From positions 169,832 through 233,831 of the forward strand of contig NZ_JBBHJW010000011.1 in the NCBI RefSeq assembly GCF_037482845.1: a stretch of DNA of 64,000 nt. The letters run 5' to 3'. Every line of letters begins with the position of its first letter. Positions within the stretch are counted from its first letter, which is position 1. This DNA comes from Paucibacter_B soli. Lineage in GTDB: Bacteria > Pseudomonadota > Gammaproteobacteria > Burkholderiales > Burkholderiaceae_C. Shown piece after piece: positions 7,698 through 16,161 of this stretch. The notes below the pieces were generated by a model. That model was not told the DNA's origin. It did not search any database and saw only the letters and a program-made list of their open reading frames with translations. The translations under genes were made by a program, and so were the position numbers.

Positions 7698-8945
7698 GTG
7701 TTTAGGCCCGAGGCTGTTCAAACACAAGGGCTTGCCGCACAGGGCTCGATTTCGCTCGCACGGCCACTGCCCTTGAGCATGCTGACCGCAGCGGCCACGC
7801 TCGCGGTGCTTACGGTGGCGGTCTTTCTCTGCACCGCCGAATACACCCGCAAGGCGCGCGTGAGCGGCTATCTGGTGCCCGACCGCGGGGTGCTGCGCAT
7901 TGCGCCGCCGCAGGGCGCCACGGTGCTGGCCAGGCCGGTTGGCGAGGGGCAGAGCGTGAAGGCCGGTGAGGTGCTGTTCGTGCTGGCGCTGGACAGTGCC
8001 AGCCAGAGCGGCGAGGGCATCGCGCAAAGCCTGGCGGAGCGCGAGCAATCGCTGGGTCAGGCCGCGGGCCAGCAGCAGCAGCTCGCACGCGCGCAAGCAC
8101 AGGCGCTGGAGCTGCGCGTGGCGGGCCTGCAGCGCGAGCTGGCGCAGATCAGCACCGAGGCGAAGCTGCAGCAGGAGCGCCTGACCCTGGCCGAACAGGC
8201 ACAGGCCCGCCTGGAGGCGCTGGGGCGCGAGCAGTTCGCGTCCAGCGCCCAGGTGCAGGCCAAACGCGAGGAGTTGCTGGGTTTGCAAGCTCAGCAGCAG
8301 GCCCTGGCGCGCCAGCGCGAGGGCCTGCACAGGGAGTTGCTGAGCTTGCAAGCCCAGCAGCGCGAGCTACCGCTGCGCCAGCAGGTGCAGCAGGGCGAGA
8401 TCAGCCGCGATCTCGCCAGCCTCAAGGCCCTGGGCCTGGAGACCGAGGCCAAGCGTCGGCTGGTGCTGCGCGCGCCCAGCGATGGCATCGTCAGCACCTT
8501 GCAGGCCGAGCCCGGCGAGCCGGTGGCGGCGGGCGCGGCGCTGGCCAGCCTGCTGCCCGCGCAGACCCGCATGCTGGCCCAGCTCTACGCGCCCAGCAGC
8601 GCGGTGGGCTTTGTGCGGCCGGGCCAGGCGGTGCAGCTGCGCTACCAGGCCTATCCCTACCAGCGCTTCGGCCAGCAAAAGGGTCAGGTCTTGCAGGTCT
8701 CGCGCACGCCGCTGGGCGCCAGCGAGCTGGCCAGGCTGGCCCTGCCCGCCACGCTCAGCCAGGGGCCGGCGAGCGAGCCGCTCTACCGCATCACCGTGCA
8801 GCTGGAGCGGCAGACCGTGGCCGCCTACGGGCAGGAACAGGCGCTGGCGGTGGGCATGCAGCTCGATGCCGATGTGCTGCTGGAGAGGCGCCGCCTGATC
8901 GAGTGGATCTTTGAACCTCTGCTGAGCCTGGCACGCCGTGTCTGA
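7698..8945 (+). CDS. HlyD-family adaptor of a peptide secretion system
   Basis: 415 residues, start GTG at 7698; an ATG at 7685 is in another frame and stops at once. One membrane anchor (about residues 26-46) leads to a beta-barrel/lipoyl half-motif (ATVLARPVGEGQSVKAGE), then a long Gln/Ala/Leu-rich coiled-coil hairpin (about 100-255), then the second lipoyl half (RAPSDGIVSTL) and a barrel domain. This is the HlyD/membrane-fusion layout used by double-glycine peptide exporters, linking the inner-membrane ABC protein to an outer-membrane TolC-type channel. It overlaps the exporter gene by 8 bp. No TolC homologue is in the window, so the outer-membrane partner must be encoded elsewhere. Confidence 0.9.
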   Translation: MFRPEAVQTQGLAAQGSISLARPLPLSMLTAAATLAVLTVAVFLCTAEYTRKARVSGYLVPDRGVLRIAPPQGATVLARPVGEGQSVKAGEVLFVLALDSASQSGEGIAQSLAEREQSLGQAAGQQQQLARAQAQALELRVAGLQRELAQISTEAKLQQERLTLAEQAQARLEALGREQFASSAQVQAKREELLGLQAQQQALARQREGLHRELLSLQAQQRELPLRQQVQQGEISRDLASLKALGLETEAKRRLVLRAPSDGIVSTLQAEPGEPVAAGAALASLLPAQTRMLAQLYAPSSAVGFVRPGQAVQLRYQAYPYQRFGQQKGQVLQVSRTPLGASELARLALPATLSQGPASEPLYRITVQLERQTVAAYGQEQALAVGMQLDADVLLERRRLIEWIFEPLLSLARRV

Positions 8946-11082
8946 GAAAGCCATGCTGCAACGCTTGAATCTGGGCCCCGGCTGGGGTCATCGCCGCGCG
9001 CCCATGGTGCTGCAGGGCGAGGCGGCCGAATGCGGCCTCGCCTGCCTGGCCATGGTGGCCGGCGCGCATGGCCAGCGCTGGAGCCTGGCCGAGCTGCGCG
9101 GCCGCTTCGCGGTCTCGCTGAAGGGCGTGACCATGGCCGCCCTGGTGCGCATGGCCGGCCAGCTGGGCCTCACCGGCCGCGCGCTGCGCGCCGAGCCCGA
9201 GCAGCTCGCGCAGCTGCATCTGCCCTGCGTGCTGCACTGGGACTTCAATCACTTCGTGGTGCTCAGCGAGGTCGGCGCCGGCGGCGCGCTGATCCTTGAT
9301 CCGGCGCGCGGCGAGCGCCGCCTGAGCCTGGCCGAGCTGGGCAAGCATTTCACCGGCGTGGCGCTGGAGCTGCGCCCCGGCCAGGACTTTGCGCCCAAGG
9401 CCGCCGCGCCGGCGCCGCGCTGGCACGCACTGCTGGGCCGCATCAGCGGGCTTAGACGCTCGCTGGCGCAGATCCTCGTGCTGGCGCTGGCACTGGAGCT
9501 GCTGGCCCTGCTCTCGCCCTTTTTGCTGCAATGGGTGGTGGACGGGGTGATCGTCAGCGCCGACCGCGATCTGCTCGTCACCCTGGGCCTGGGCTTCGGC
9601 CTGCTGGTGCTGCTCTCAGGCGCCATCGGTGCGCTGCGCTCCTGGGCGGTGCTCTACCTCTCGGCCTCGCTGAATCTGCAGTGGCTGACGAATGTGTTCG
9701 CGCATCTGCTGCGCCTGCCGCTGGCCTGGTTCGAGAAGCGCCATATGGGCGATATCTGGTCGCGCTTTGCGAGCGTGCAGGAGATCCAGAAGACCCTCAC
9801 CGGCAGCTTCATCGAGGCGTTGCTGGACGGCACCATGGTGCTGATCACGCTGGCGATGATGGCCGTCTACAGCCTGCGCCTGAGCGCGCTCGCGCTTGCC
9901 GCGGTGGCCGGCTACGCGCTGCTGCGCTGGGCCTTCTTCCGGCCGCTGCGCGAGGCGGCGCAGGAAACCCTGGTGCACGAGGCGCGCCAGAACAGCCATT
10001 TTCTGGAGAGCCTGCGCGGCGCCCAGGCCATCAAGCTCTTCAATGCCCAGGCCGACCGCGGCTCGCGCTTTGCCAACCTGGTGGTGGAGCAGATGAATGC
10101 CAGCCTGGTGGGGCGCAAGCTGGACCTCTGGATGGGCCTGGGCAACAAGCTGCTGTTCGGCCTGGAGCGCGTGGCCATCGTCTGGCTGGGTGCCCTGCTG
10201 GTGCTGGACCGCGAGCTCTCGGTGGGCATGTTGTTCGCCTTCCTGGCCTACAAGGAGCAGTTCAGCCTGCGCGTCAGCGCGCTGATCGACAAGGCGGTGC
10301 AGCTGACCATGCTGCGCCTGCAGGGCGAGCGCCTGGCGGACATCGTGCTGAGCCCGGCCGAGGCGCTGGCCAGCAGCGCGCCCTGCCCCCTGCCCGCGGA
10401 CGCCGGCCTGACGCTGAAGCAGCTGCATTTCCGCTATGCCGAGGGCGAGGCCGAGGTCATCAGCGGCTGCAGCCTGGAAATCGCCGCCGGCGAATCGGTG
10501 GCCATCGTCGGCCCCTCGGGCTGCGGCAAGACCAGCCTGCTGAAGCTGATGCTGGGCATACACCAGCCGCAGCGGGGCGAGATCCTGGTGGGCGGCGTAC
10601 CGCTGGCGCAGCTGGGCCTGCAGCATTGGCGCGAGCAGATCGGCACGGTGATGCAGGACGACCAGCTCTTCGCCGGCAGCCTGGCCGACAACATCTCCTT
10701 CTTCGACCCCGAGGCCGACCCTGCCTGGGTGGCCGAATGCGCCGGCCTGGCCTGCGTGCACGAGGACATTGCCGCCATGCCCATGGGCTACCAGACCCTG
10801 ATCGGCGACATGGGCTCCAGCCTCTCGGGCGGCCAACGCCAGCGCGTGCTGCTGGCGCGCGCCCTGTACAAGCGCCCGAAGTTCCTGTTCCTGGACGAGG
10901 CGACCAGCGCCCTGGACGCCGAACGCGAGCGCCAGGTGAATGCCAGCCTACGCCAGCTCTCGATCACGAAGATAGTGATCGCTCACCGGCAGGAAACCAT
11001 CGCAGCGGCGCAGCGCGTCATCAATCTGCAGGGCGGGCGGGTGGCACAGGATCTGCGCACGGTGGCCGGCGTGCAGGCCTAG
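8938..11082 (+). CDS. Peptidase-containing ABC exporter (C39 domain), bacteriocin/peptide type
   Basis: 714 residues. Residues 20-150 are a C39 cysteine peptidase with all catalytic parts: Gln26, Cys32 in EAAECGLAC, His105 in HWDFNHFVVL and Asp121 in LILDPARG. This is followed by a six-helix exporter domain (about 160-440) and an ATPase with Walker A GPSGCGKTS (about 524-532), signature LSGGQRQR and Walker B FLFLDEAT. Such proteins cut the leader after Gly-Gly and pump out the product. The active C39 domain directly supports the reading of the 7489 gene as its substrate. It overlaps the HlyD gene by 8 bp, so the two are co-translated. Its stop overlaps the convergent YkgJ-like gene by four bases. 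Confidence 0.95.
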   Translation: MSEKAMLQRLNLGPGWGHRRAPMVLQGEAAECGLACLAMVAGAHGQRWSLAELRGRFAVSLKGVTMAALVRMAGQLGLTGRALRAEPEQLAQLHLPCVLHWDFNHFVVLSEVGAGGALILDPARGERRLSLAELGKHFTGVALELRPGQDFAPKAAAPAPRWHALLGRISGLRRSLAQILVLALALELLALLSPFLLQWVVDGVIVSADRDLLVTLGLGFGLLVLLSGAIGALRSWAVLYLSASLNLQWLTNVFAHLLRLPLAWFEKRHMGDIWSRFASVQEIQKTLTGSFIEALLDGTMVLITLAMMAVYSLRLSALALAAVAGYALLRWAFFRPLREAAQETLVHEARQNSHFLESLRGAQAIKLFNAQADRGSRFANLVVEQMNASLVGRKLDLWMGLGNKLLFGLERVAIVWLGALLVLDRELSVGMLFAFLAYKEQFSLRVSALIDKAVQLTMLRLQGERLADIVLSPAEALASSAPCPLPADAGLTLKQLHFRYAEGEAEVISGCSLEIAAGESVAIVGPSGCGKTSLLKLMLGIHQPQRGEILVGGVPLAQLGLQHWREQIGTVMQDDQLFAGSLADNISFFDPEADPAWVAECAGLACVHEDIAAMPMGYQTLIGDMGSSLSGGQRQRVLLARALYKRPKFLFLDEATSALDAERERQVNASLRQLSITKIVIAHRQETIAAAQRVINLQGGRVAQDLRTVAGVQA

Positions 11083-11354
11083 CCGCCGCAGCTCAGCGGC
11101 GGCGCGGTTTCCCGCTCCATCCAACCCAGCCAGCGCAGCGCCTGTTCGCGCGATTCGCCACACATCAGCTCACTGGGCTGCAGCGAGCCGCACACGGCGG
11201 GGCGCTCGGGGCGGCCGAAGATCTTGCAGCGGTCCTGCTCGTCGAGCTGCACGCAGCGCATGCCGGCCGGCTTGCCCTCCGGCATGCCCGGTATGGGCGA
11301 GCTGATGGAGGGCGCGATGCAGCAGGCAGCGCAATGGTCTCGGCAAATCATCAT
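11079..11354 (-). CDS. YkgJ-family cysteine cluster protein
   Basis: 91 residues with an N-terminal CRDHCAACC cluster followed by conserved cysteines at RCVQLDEQDRC, AVCGSL and MCGES, the pattern of the YkgJ/UPF0153 putative zinc- or iron-chelating family. No signal peptide. It is convergent with the exporter gene (four-base overlap) and divergent from mnmG, so it is probably transcribed from the same short intergenic region as mnmG. Its biochemical role is not known. Confidence 0.8.
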   Translation of the reverse strand: MMICRDHCAACCIAPSISSPIPGMPEGKPAGMRCVQLDEQDRCKIFGRPERPAVCGSLQPSELMCGESREQALRWLGWMERETAPPLSCGG

Positions 11355-11393
11355 CGCGATATTGTCGGGGCGGACATGGCCGGCGGCCGTGAC

Positions 11394-11402
11394 TTATCCA
11401 CA
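11394..11402 (+). other. Consensus DnaA box upstream of mnmG
   Basis: TTATCCACA, an exact match to the 9-bp DnaA box, 80 bp upstream of the mnmG start. mnmG is near oriC in many bacteria, but here I see only this one box between 11355 and 11482, so the site alone does not define an origin. Confidence 0.5.
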
Positions 11403-11482
11403 GCCCCTTGCGTAAAATCCAGGGTTTGCCCGCGCCACTTTGCACATCCCTGCCAAGGCGCCGAATCGAGGCCTCTTCTCCC

Positions 11483-13465
11483 ATGCTCTATCCCAAGGAA
11501 TTCGACGTCATCGTGGTGGGTGGCGGCCATGCCGGCACCGAGGCCGCGCTGGCCGCCGCGCGCATGGGCGTCAGCACCTTGCTGCTGACCCACAATATCG
11601 AGACCCTGGGCCAGATGAGCTGCAACCCCTCGATCGGCGGCATCGGCAAGGGCCATCTGGTCAAGGAAGTCGACGCCCTGGGTGGCGCGATGGCCGCGGC
11701 CACCGACGAGTCGGGCATCCAGTTCCGCATCCTCAATGGCTCCAAGGGCCCGGCGGTGCGCGCCACGCGCGCCCAGGCCGACCGCGTGCTCTACAAGGCC
11801 GCGATCCGCGCACGCCTGGAGAACCAGCCGAATCTCTGGCTGTTCCAGCAAGCGGTGGACGATTTGATGGTGGAGGGCGAGCGCGTGGTGGGCGCCGTCA
11901 CCCAGTCGGGCCTGCAGTTCCGCGCCCGTGCCGTGGTGCTGACGGCCGGCACTTTTCTCGATGGCCGGATCCATATCGGCATGCAGAACTACAGCGCCGG
12001 CCGCGCCGGCGATCCGCCGGCGGTCTCGCTGTCGGCGCGGCTCAAGGAGCTGAAGCTGCCGCAGGGGCGGCTGAAGACCGGCACGCCGCCGCGCATCGAC
12101 GGCCGCAGCATCGACTTTTCAAAATGCCAGGAACAGCCGGGCGACCTGGACCCGGTGCCGGTGTTCAGCTTCCTGGGCAACGCCGCCCAGCACCCGCGCC
12201 AGCTGCCCTGCTGGATCACGCACACCTCGGCGCGCACGCACGAGATCATCCGCTCGGGCTTCGACCGCAGCCCCATGTTCACCGGCGTGATCGAGGGCGT
12301 GGGCCCGCGCTACTGCCCCAGCATCGAAGACAAGGTGAACCGCTTTGCCGACAAGGACAGCCACCAGATCTTCCTGGAGCCCGAGGGGCTGACGACGCAC
12401 GAGTTCTACCCCAACGGCATCTCCACCTCCCTGCCCTTCGACATCCAGCTGGCCGCCGTGCGCTCCATCCCCGGCCTGGAAGACGCGCATATCCTGCGCC
12501 CCGGCTACGCCATCGAGTACGACTACTTCGACCCGCGCGAGCTGAAGAGCAGCTTCGAGACCCGCGCCATCCAGGGCCTGTTCTTCGCCGGCCAGATCAA
12601 TGGCACGACCGGCTACGAGGAGGCCGCCGCCCAGGGCTTGGTCGCCGGCCTGAACGCCGCCCTGCAGGTGCAGGGCCGCGGCCCCTGGCTGCCGGCGCGC
12701 GACCAGGCCTATCTGGGCGTGCTGGTGGACGACCTCATCACCAAGGGCGTGACCGAGCCCTACCGCATGTTCACCAGCCGCGCCGAGTTCCGCCTGCAGC
12801 TGCGCGAGGACAACGCCGATATGCGCCTGACCGAGATCGGCCGAGAACTGGGCCTGGTGGATGACGCGCGTTGGGATGCGTTCAACCGCAAGCGCGATGC
12901 TGTTTCACGTGAAACAGAGAAGCTCAAGTCGACCTGGGTGCATCCCGGCATCCTGCCGGCGGATGATGCCGAGCGGCTGGTGGGCAAGGCGCTGGAACGC
13001 GAGTACACCTTGATCGACCTGCTGCGCCGCCCCGGCGTGGTGTTCGACACCCTGAGCGAGGTGAGCCGCATTGCCCGCCCCGAGGCCGATGTGTCACGCG
13101 CAAGCCTGAACGCCGAGCTGGGCGAGACCCTGGCTGCGGCGGTGATCGAGCAGCTGGAGACCAGCGTCAAGTACGCCGGCTACATCAACAAGCAGGTCGA
13201 GGACGTGGCGCGCGCCGCGCATTTCGAGAACCTGCGCCTGCCCGCCGAGCTGGACTACAGCCAGGTGGCCGCCCTCTCCTTCGAGGTGCGGCAGAAGCTC
13301 AGCAAGCACCTGCCCGAGACCCTGGGCCAGGCCTCGCGTATCTCGGGCGTGACCCCGGCCGCGATCTCGCTGCTGCTGGTGCACCTCAAGAAGGGCCGCT
13401 TCAAGGGTTTTGACAGCATCCCCTCAGCCCAAGCCACCAACGACGACAGCAACGCCGCCGCATGA
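11483..13465 (+). CDS. mnmG: tRNA U34 carboxymethylaminomethyl synthesis enzyme MnmG (GidA)
   Basis: 660 residues from the ATG at 11483, the usual size; the frame extends to 11408 without family support. GGGHAG at 13-18 is the FAD dinucleotide-binding motif, and the long family-conserved blocks follow: MSCNPSIGGIGKGHL (about 46-60), GTFLDGRIHIG and FAGQINGTTGYEEAA. With MnmE it installs the cmnm5 group on U34 of certain tRNAs in the cytoplasm. It heads an operon: rsmG begins in its stop (ATGA overlap) and parA follows. A perfect parS site lies inside the gene at 12901. Confidence 0.97.
   Translation: MLYPKEFDVIVVGGGHAGTEAALAAARMGVSTLLLTHNIETLGQMSCNPSIGGIGKGHLVKEVDALGGAMAAATDESGIQFRILNGSKGPAVRATRAQADRVLYKAAIRARLENQPNLWLFQQAVDDLMVEGERVVGAVTQSGLQFRARAVVLTAGTFLDGRIHIGMQNYSAGRAGDPPAVSLSARLKELKLPQGRLKTGTPPRIDGRSIDFSKCQEQPGDLDPVPVFSFLGNAAQHPRQLPCWITHTSARTHEIIRSGFDRSPMFTGVIEGVGPRYCPSIEDKVNRFADKDSHQIFLEPEGLTTHEFYPNGISTSLPFDIQLAAVRSIPGLEDAHILRPGYAIEYDYFDPRELKSSFETRAIQGLFFAGQINGTTGYEEAAAQGLVAGLNAALQVQGRGPWLPARDQAYLGVLVDDLITKGVTEPYRMFTSRAEFRLQLREDNADMRLTEIGRELGLVDDARWDAFNRKRDAVSRETEKLKSTWVHPGILPADDAERLVGKALEREYTLIDLLRRPGVVFDTLSEVSRIARPEADVSRASLNAELGETLAAAVIEQLETSVKYAGYINKQVEDVARAAHFENLRLPAELDYSQVAALSFEVRQKLSKHLPETLGQASRISGVTPAAISLLLVHLKKGRFKGFDSIPSAQATNDDSNAAA
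12901..12916. other. parS centromere site inside mnmG
   Basis: TGTTTCACGTGAAACA, an exact copy of the 16-bp parS palindrome bound by ParB. It lies within the mnmG coding sequence, in frame as ...VSRET, 4.8 kb from parB. Confidence 0.95.
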
Positions 13466-14121
13466 CGACAGCAGACATCGCATCGCTGCGCCCGCCCCTG
13501 CAGGCGGCCGCGCAGACCCTGGGCCTGACGCTCAGCGACAAGCAACTCGAGCAACTGCTCGCCTATCTGGACCTGATCCAGAAATGGAACAAGGTCTACA
13601 ACCTCACCGCCGTGCGCGATCCCCAGGCCATGCTGACCCAGCATCTGGTGGACAGCCTGAGCCTGCTGCCGGCGCTGCGCCGCCATGCCCAGGGCCAGCC
13701 TCTGCGCCTGATGGACGTGGGCAGCGGCGGCGGCCTGCCGGGGGTGGTGGTGGCGATCTGCGAACCCGCCATCGACGTGACTTGCGTGGACGCCGTGGCC
13801 AAGAAGGCCAGCTTCATCAAGCAGGTGGCGGCCGAACTGGGCCTACCGAATCTGCATGGCGAGCATTCGCGGGTCGAGGCGCTCAGGGTACCGGCCTTCG
13901 ATCTGATCACCTCGCGCGCCTTTGCCTCGCTGCTGGACTTCACCACCCTCACCCGGGCACACCTGAAGCCTGGGGCGATCTGGCTGGCCATGAAGGGCCA
14001 GCACCCCGCGGAAGAACTGGCCGCTCTCCCCACCGACCTGGACGTGTTTCACGTGGAACAACTGCAGGTGCCCGGCCTGGATGCACAACGCTGTCTCATC
14101 TGGATCAAACCCAAGGCCTGA
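13462..14121 (+). CDS. rsmG: 16S rRNA (guanine527-N7)-methyltransferase RsmG (GidB)
   Basis: 219 residues. The SAM-binding motif DVGSGGGLPG lies at 85-94, after the family block KWNKVYNLTAVRD (about 41-53). It methylates G527 of 16S rRNA; loss of the enzyme is known to give low-level streptomycin resistance in many bacteria. It starts in the mnmG stop codon and is followed 37 bp later by parA, the standard order for this chromosomal region. Near its 3' end (14045) it contains a second parS-like sequence. Confidence 0.96.
   Translation: MTTADIASLRPPLQAAAQTLGLTLSDKQLEQLLAYLDLIQKWNKVYNLTAVRDPQAMLTQHLVDSLSLLPALRRHAQGQPLRLMDVGSGGGLPGVVVAICEPAIDVTCVDAVAKKASFIKQVAAELGLPNLHGEHSRVEALRVPAFDLITSRAFASLLDFTTLTRAHLKPGAIWLAMKGQHPAEELAALPTDLDVFHVEQLQVPGLDAQRCLIWIKPKA
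14045..14060. other. Second parS site, inside rsmG
   Basis: TGTTTCACGTGGAACA differs from the perfect palindrome at one base and fits the wider consensus TGTTNCACGTGNAACA. It is 1.1 kb from the site in mnmG and about 100 bp ahead of parA. Confidence 0.9.
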
Positions 14122-14158
14122 TCGCAGCTACCATCCTGCCTGCACAAAATATAAGACC

Positions 14159-14929
14159 ATGGCCAAGATCTTCTGCGTTGCCAATCAAAAAGGCGGGGTC
14201 GGCAAGACCACCACCACCGTCAACCTCGCCGCCGGCCTGGCCAAGGTGGGCCAGCGCGTGCTGGTGGTGGACCTGGACCCGCAGGGCAATGCCACCATGG
14301 GCTCGGGCATAGACAAGCGCGCGCTGGAGTTGAGCGTGTACGACGTGCTGCTGGAATCCGCCAGCGTGGCCGAGGCCAAGCAGCACAGCGAGAAGGCCGG
14401 CTACGACGTGCTGGGCGCCAACCGCGAGCTGGCAGGTGCCGAGGTCGAGCTGGTGGAACTGGAGCGGCGCGAGCGCCGCCTCAAGACCGCGCTGGCCGCC
14501 GCCAGCGCCGACTACGACTTCATCCTGATCGATTGCCCGCCCTCGCTCTCGATGCTGACGCTCAACGGCCTGTGCTGCGCCCACGGCGTGGTGGTGCCGA
14601 TGCAGTGCGAGTACTTCGCGCTCGAAGGCCTGTCGGATCTGGTCAACACCATCAAGCAAGTGCATGCCAATCTGAACGCCGACCTGCAGATCATCGGCCT
14701 CTTGCGCGTCATGTTCGACCCGCGCATCACCCTGCAGAACCAGGTCAGCGATCAGCTCAAGGCGCATTTCGGCGACAAGGTGTTCGACACCGTGATCCCG
14801 CGCAATGTGCGCCTGGCCGAGGCGCCCAGCTATGGCCTGCCCGGCGTGGTGTTCGACCCCAGCTCCAAGGGCGCCCAGGCCTTTGTGGACTTTGCCCGCG
14901 AGATGGTGCGGCGCATCGGCTCGATGTGA
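14159..14929 (+). CDS. parA: Chromosome partitioning ATPase ParA (Soj)
   Basis: 256 residues from the ATG at 14159. The deviant Walker A KGGVGKTT is at 11-18, Walker A' is VVDLDPQGN and Walker B is FILIDCPPSL, the standard set for small chromosomal ParA without an N-terminal HTH. It moves ParB-parS complexes along the nucleoid. It follows rsmG directly. The stop overlaps the start of a GNAT-family gene by one base, so parB is not its immediate neighbour. Confidence 0.96.
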   Translation: MAKIFCVANQKGGVGKTTTTVNLAAGLAKVGQRVLVVDLDPQGNATMGSGIDKRALELSVYDVLLESASVAEAKQHSEKAGYDVLGANRELAGAEVELVELERRERRLKTALAAASADYDFILIDCPPSLSMLTLNGLCCAHGVVVPMQCEYFALEGLSDLVNTIKQVHANLNADLQIIGLLRVMFDPRITLQNQVSDQLKAHFGDKVFDTVIPRNVRLAEAPSYGLPGVVFDPSSKGAQAFVDFAREMVRRIGSM

Positions 14930-15720
14930 TGTTGGACGCAGCGCCGCTGGCTGATGACCTGGCGCTCAGGGCCGAGCAGGCCGGTCTGAACGCCAGCGCG
15001 CCGCCGCAAGAGGCCTGGGTGGATGGCTGGCTGATACGCCTCTCCCCCGGCAAGGCCAAGCGCTCGCGTTGCATCAACGCCCTGCAGGCCGGTAGCCTGC
15101 CCCTGGACGAATTGCTGGCGCGTTGCCAGGCCAGCTTCGACGCGGCCGGCCTGCCCCTGGTGCTGCGCATCACGCCTTACAGCCAGCCGTCCGATCTGGA
15201 CCGGCTGCTGGCCGAGCGCGGCTGGTTCGAGTTCGATGCTGCCGATGTGATGGTGCGCGAGCATCTCCTGGATGCGGGCTGGAAGGGTCTGCCCGAGGGT
15301 CAGGTCTTGAGGGCCCTGGATGCCGCAAGCTATGCGCAGACCGTGGGCGCGCTGCGCGGCTCCAGCGCCAGCGAGATCGCGGCCCACGCCGAGCGCCTGC
15401 TGGCATCGGCCGTTCCCTACCAGGGCTTCATGCTGCAGCGCAGCGCCGACGGCGCCCTGCTCTGCTGCGGCCAGTTTGCGCGCGAGGACGCAATGGTCGG
15501 GCTGTTCGACATCTTCACCCCGGCCGAGCAACGCGGCCAGGGCCATGCCGAGCAGCTGTGCCGGGCCCTGCTGCAGGAGGCGGCCTCACAGGGCGCGCGC
15601 CAGGCCTATCTGCAGGTCGGGGCCGAGAACGCGGTGGCGCAGCGCCTCTATGCCCGCCTGGGCTTTGTCTGGGCCTATCGCTACCACTACCGCAGCCACG
15701 ACCCGCGCGCCGCCGACTGA
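14929..15720 (+). CDS. GNAT-family N-acetyltransferase between parA and parB
   Basis: 263 residues, with the ATG overlapping the parA stop (TGATG). The C-terminal half carries the acetyl-CoA loop of the GNAT fold, TPAEQRGQGHAEQL (R/Q-x-x-G-x-G/A), followed by YLQVGAENAVAQRLYARLGF, the usual end of the domain. The N-terminal half (about 1-120) is likely a degenerate GNAT-like lobe. Substrate unknown. Overlap with parA implies the same transcript, but nothing in the sequence ties it to segregation. Confidence 0.82.
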   Translation: MLDAAPLADDLALRAEQAGLNASAPPQEAWVDGWLIRLSPGKAKRSRCINALQAGSLPLDELLARCQASFDAAGLPLVLRITPYSQPSDLDRLLAERGWFEFDAADVMVREHLLDAGWKGLPEGQVLRALDAASYAQTVGALRGSSASEIAAHAERLLASAVPYQGFMLQRSADGALLCCGQFAREDAMVGLFDIFTPAEQRGQGHAEQLCRALLQEAASQGARQAYLQVGAENAVAQRLYARLGFVWAYRYHYRSHDPRAAD

Positions 15721-15726
15721 ACCTCG

Positions 15727-16161
15727 TCAGTCGCGCGGCTTCCAGACCTTGAGCAGGATGTGGCGGGTGAAGCCCGGCACATAGTCGTGCACATGGGCGA
15801 TGCAGGCATAGCCCAGGTGCTCGTAGATCTGCGCGCTCTCGTCCGAGAGGGTTTCGATCAACGCATCCACGCAGCCGCGCCGCAGCGCCTGGGCCTCGAT
15901 CTGGCGCAGGCACTCGCCGCCCAGGCCCTGGCCGCGCCTATCCGCCTCCACCCAGAGGTAGTTGACGTAGAGCCTGCCAAACTCGGTGCGGCCGGTGGCC
16001 CCGGCCAGCAGCGCATCCCCTTCGTAGAGCGCGCAGGCGATGTCGCGCGCATCGCTGCCCTGGGCCTGCTGGCGGCCGTACAGGAACACGCCTTCGCGCA
16101 CCGCGTCCAGCGCCGCCTGCGGCACCTCCTCGTCGCGCCGCCACTGACGCTGCACGCTCAA
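15727..16161 (-). CDS. GNAT-family N-acetyltransferase
   Basis: 144 residues. The acetyl-CoA motif is RRGQGLGGECL (about 75-85), preceded by the strand LYVNYLWVEAD and followed by a GCVDALIETLSDESAQIYEHLGY-type C-terminal block (shown here only as its key positions, Gly and Tyr at the end). It runs convergent to the parA-linked acetyltransferase and its ATG overlaps the argC stop by four bases, so it is the second gene of an argC transcript. Substrate unknown; in family terms closest to small-molecule or peptide acetyltransferases. Confidence 0.8.
   Translation of the reverse strand: MSVQRQWRRDEEVPQAALDAVREGVFLYGRQQAQGSDARDIACALYEGDALLAGATGRTEFGRLYVNYLWVEADRRGQGLGGECLRQIEAQALRRGCVDALIETLSDESAQIYEHLGYACIAHVHDYVPGFTRHILLKVWKPRD

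Noticed and set aside
7685..7705. ATG start for the HlyD gene at 7685
   Set aside because: It runs into a stop after six codons (MRLRRV); the GTG at 7698 gives the family N-terminus.
11355..11482. Replication origin next to mnmG
   Set aside because: One consensus DnaA box only, no cluster, no AT-rich unwinding region, and no dnaA in the window.
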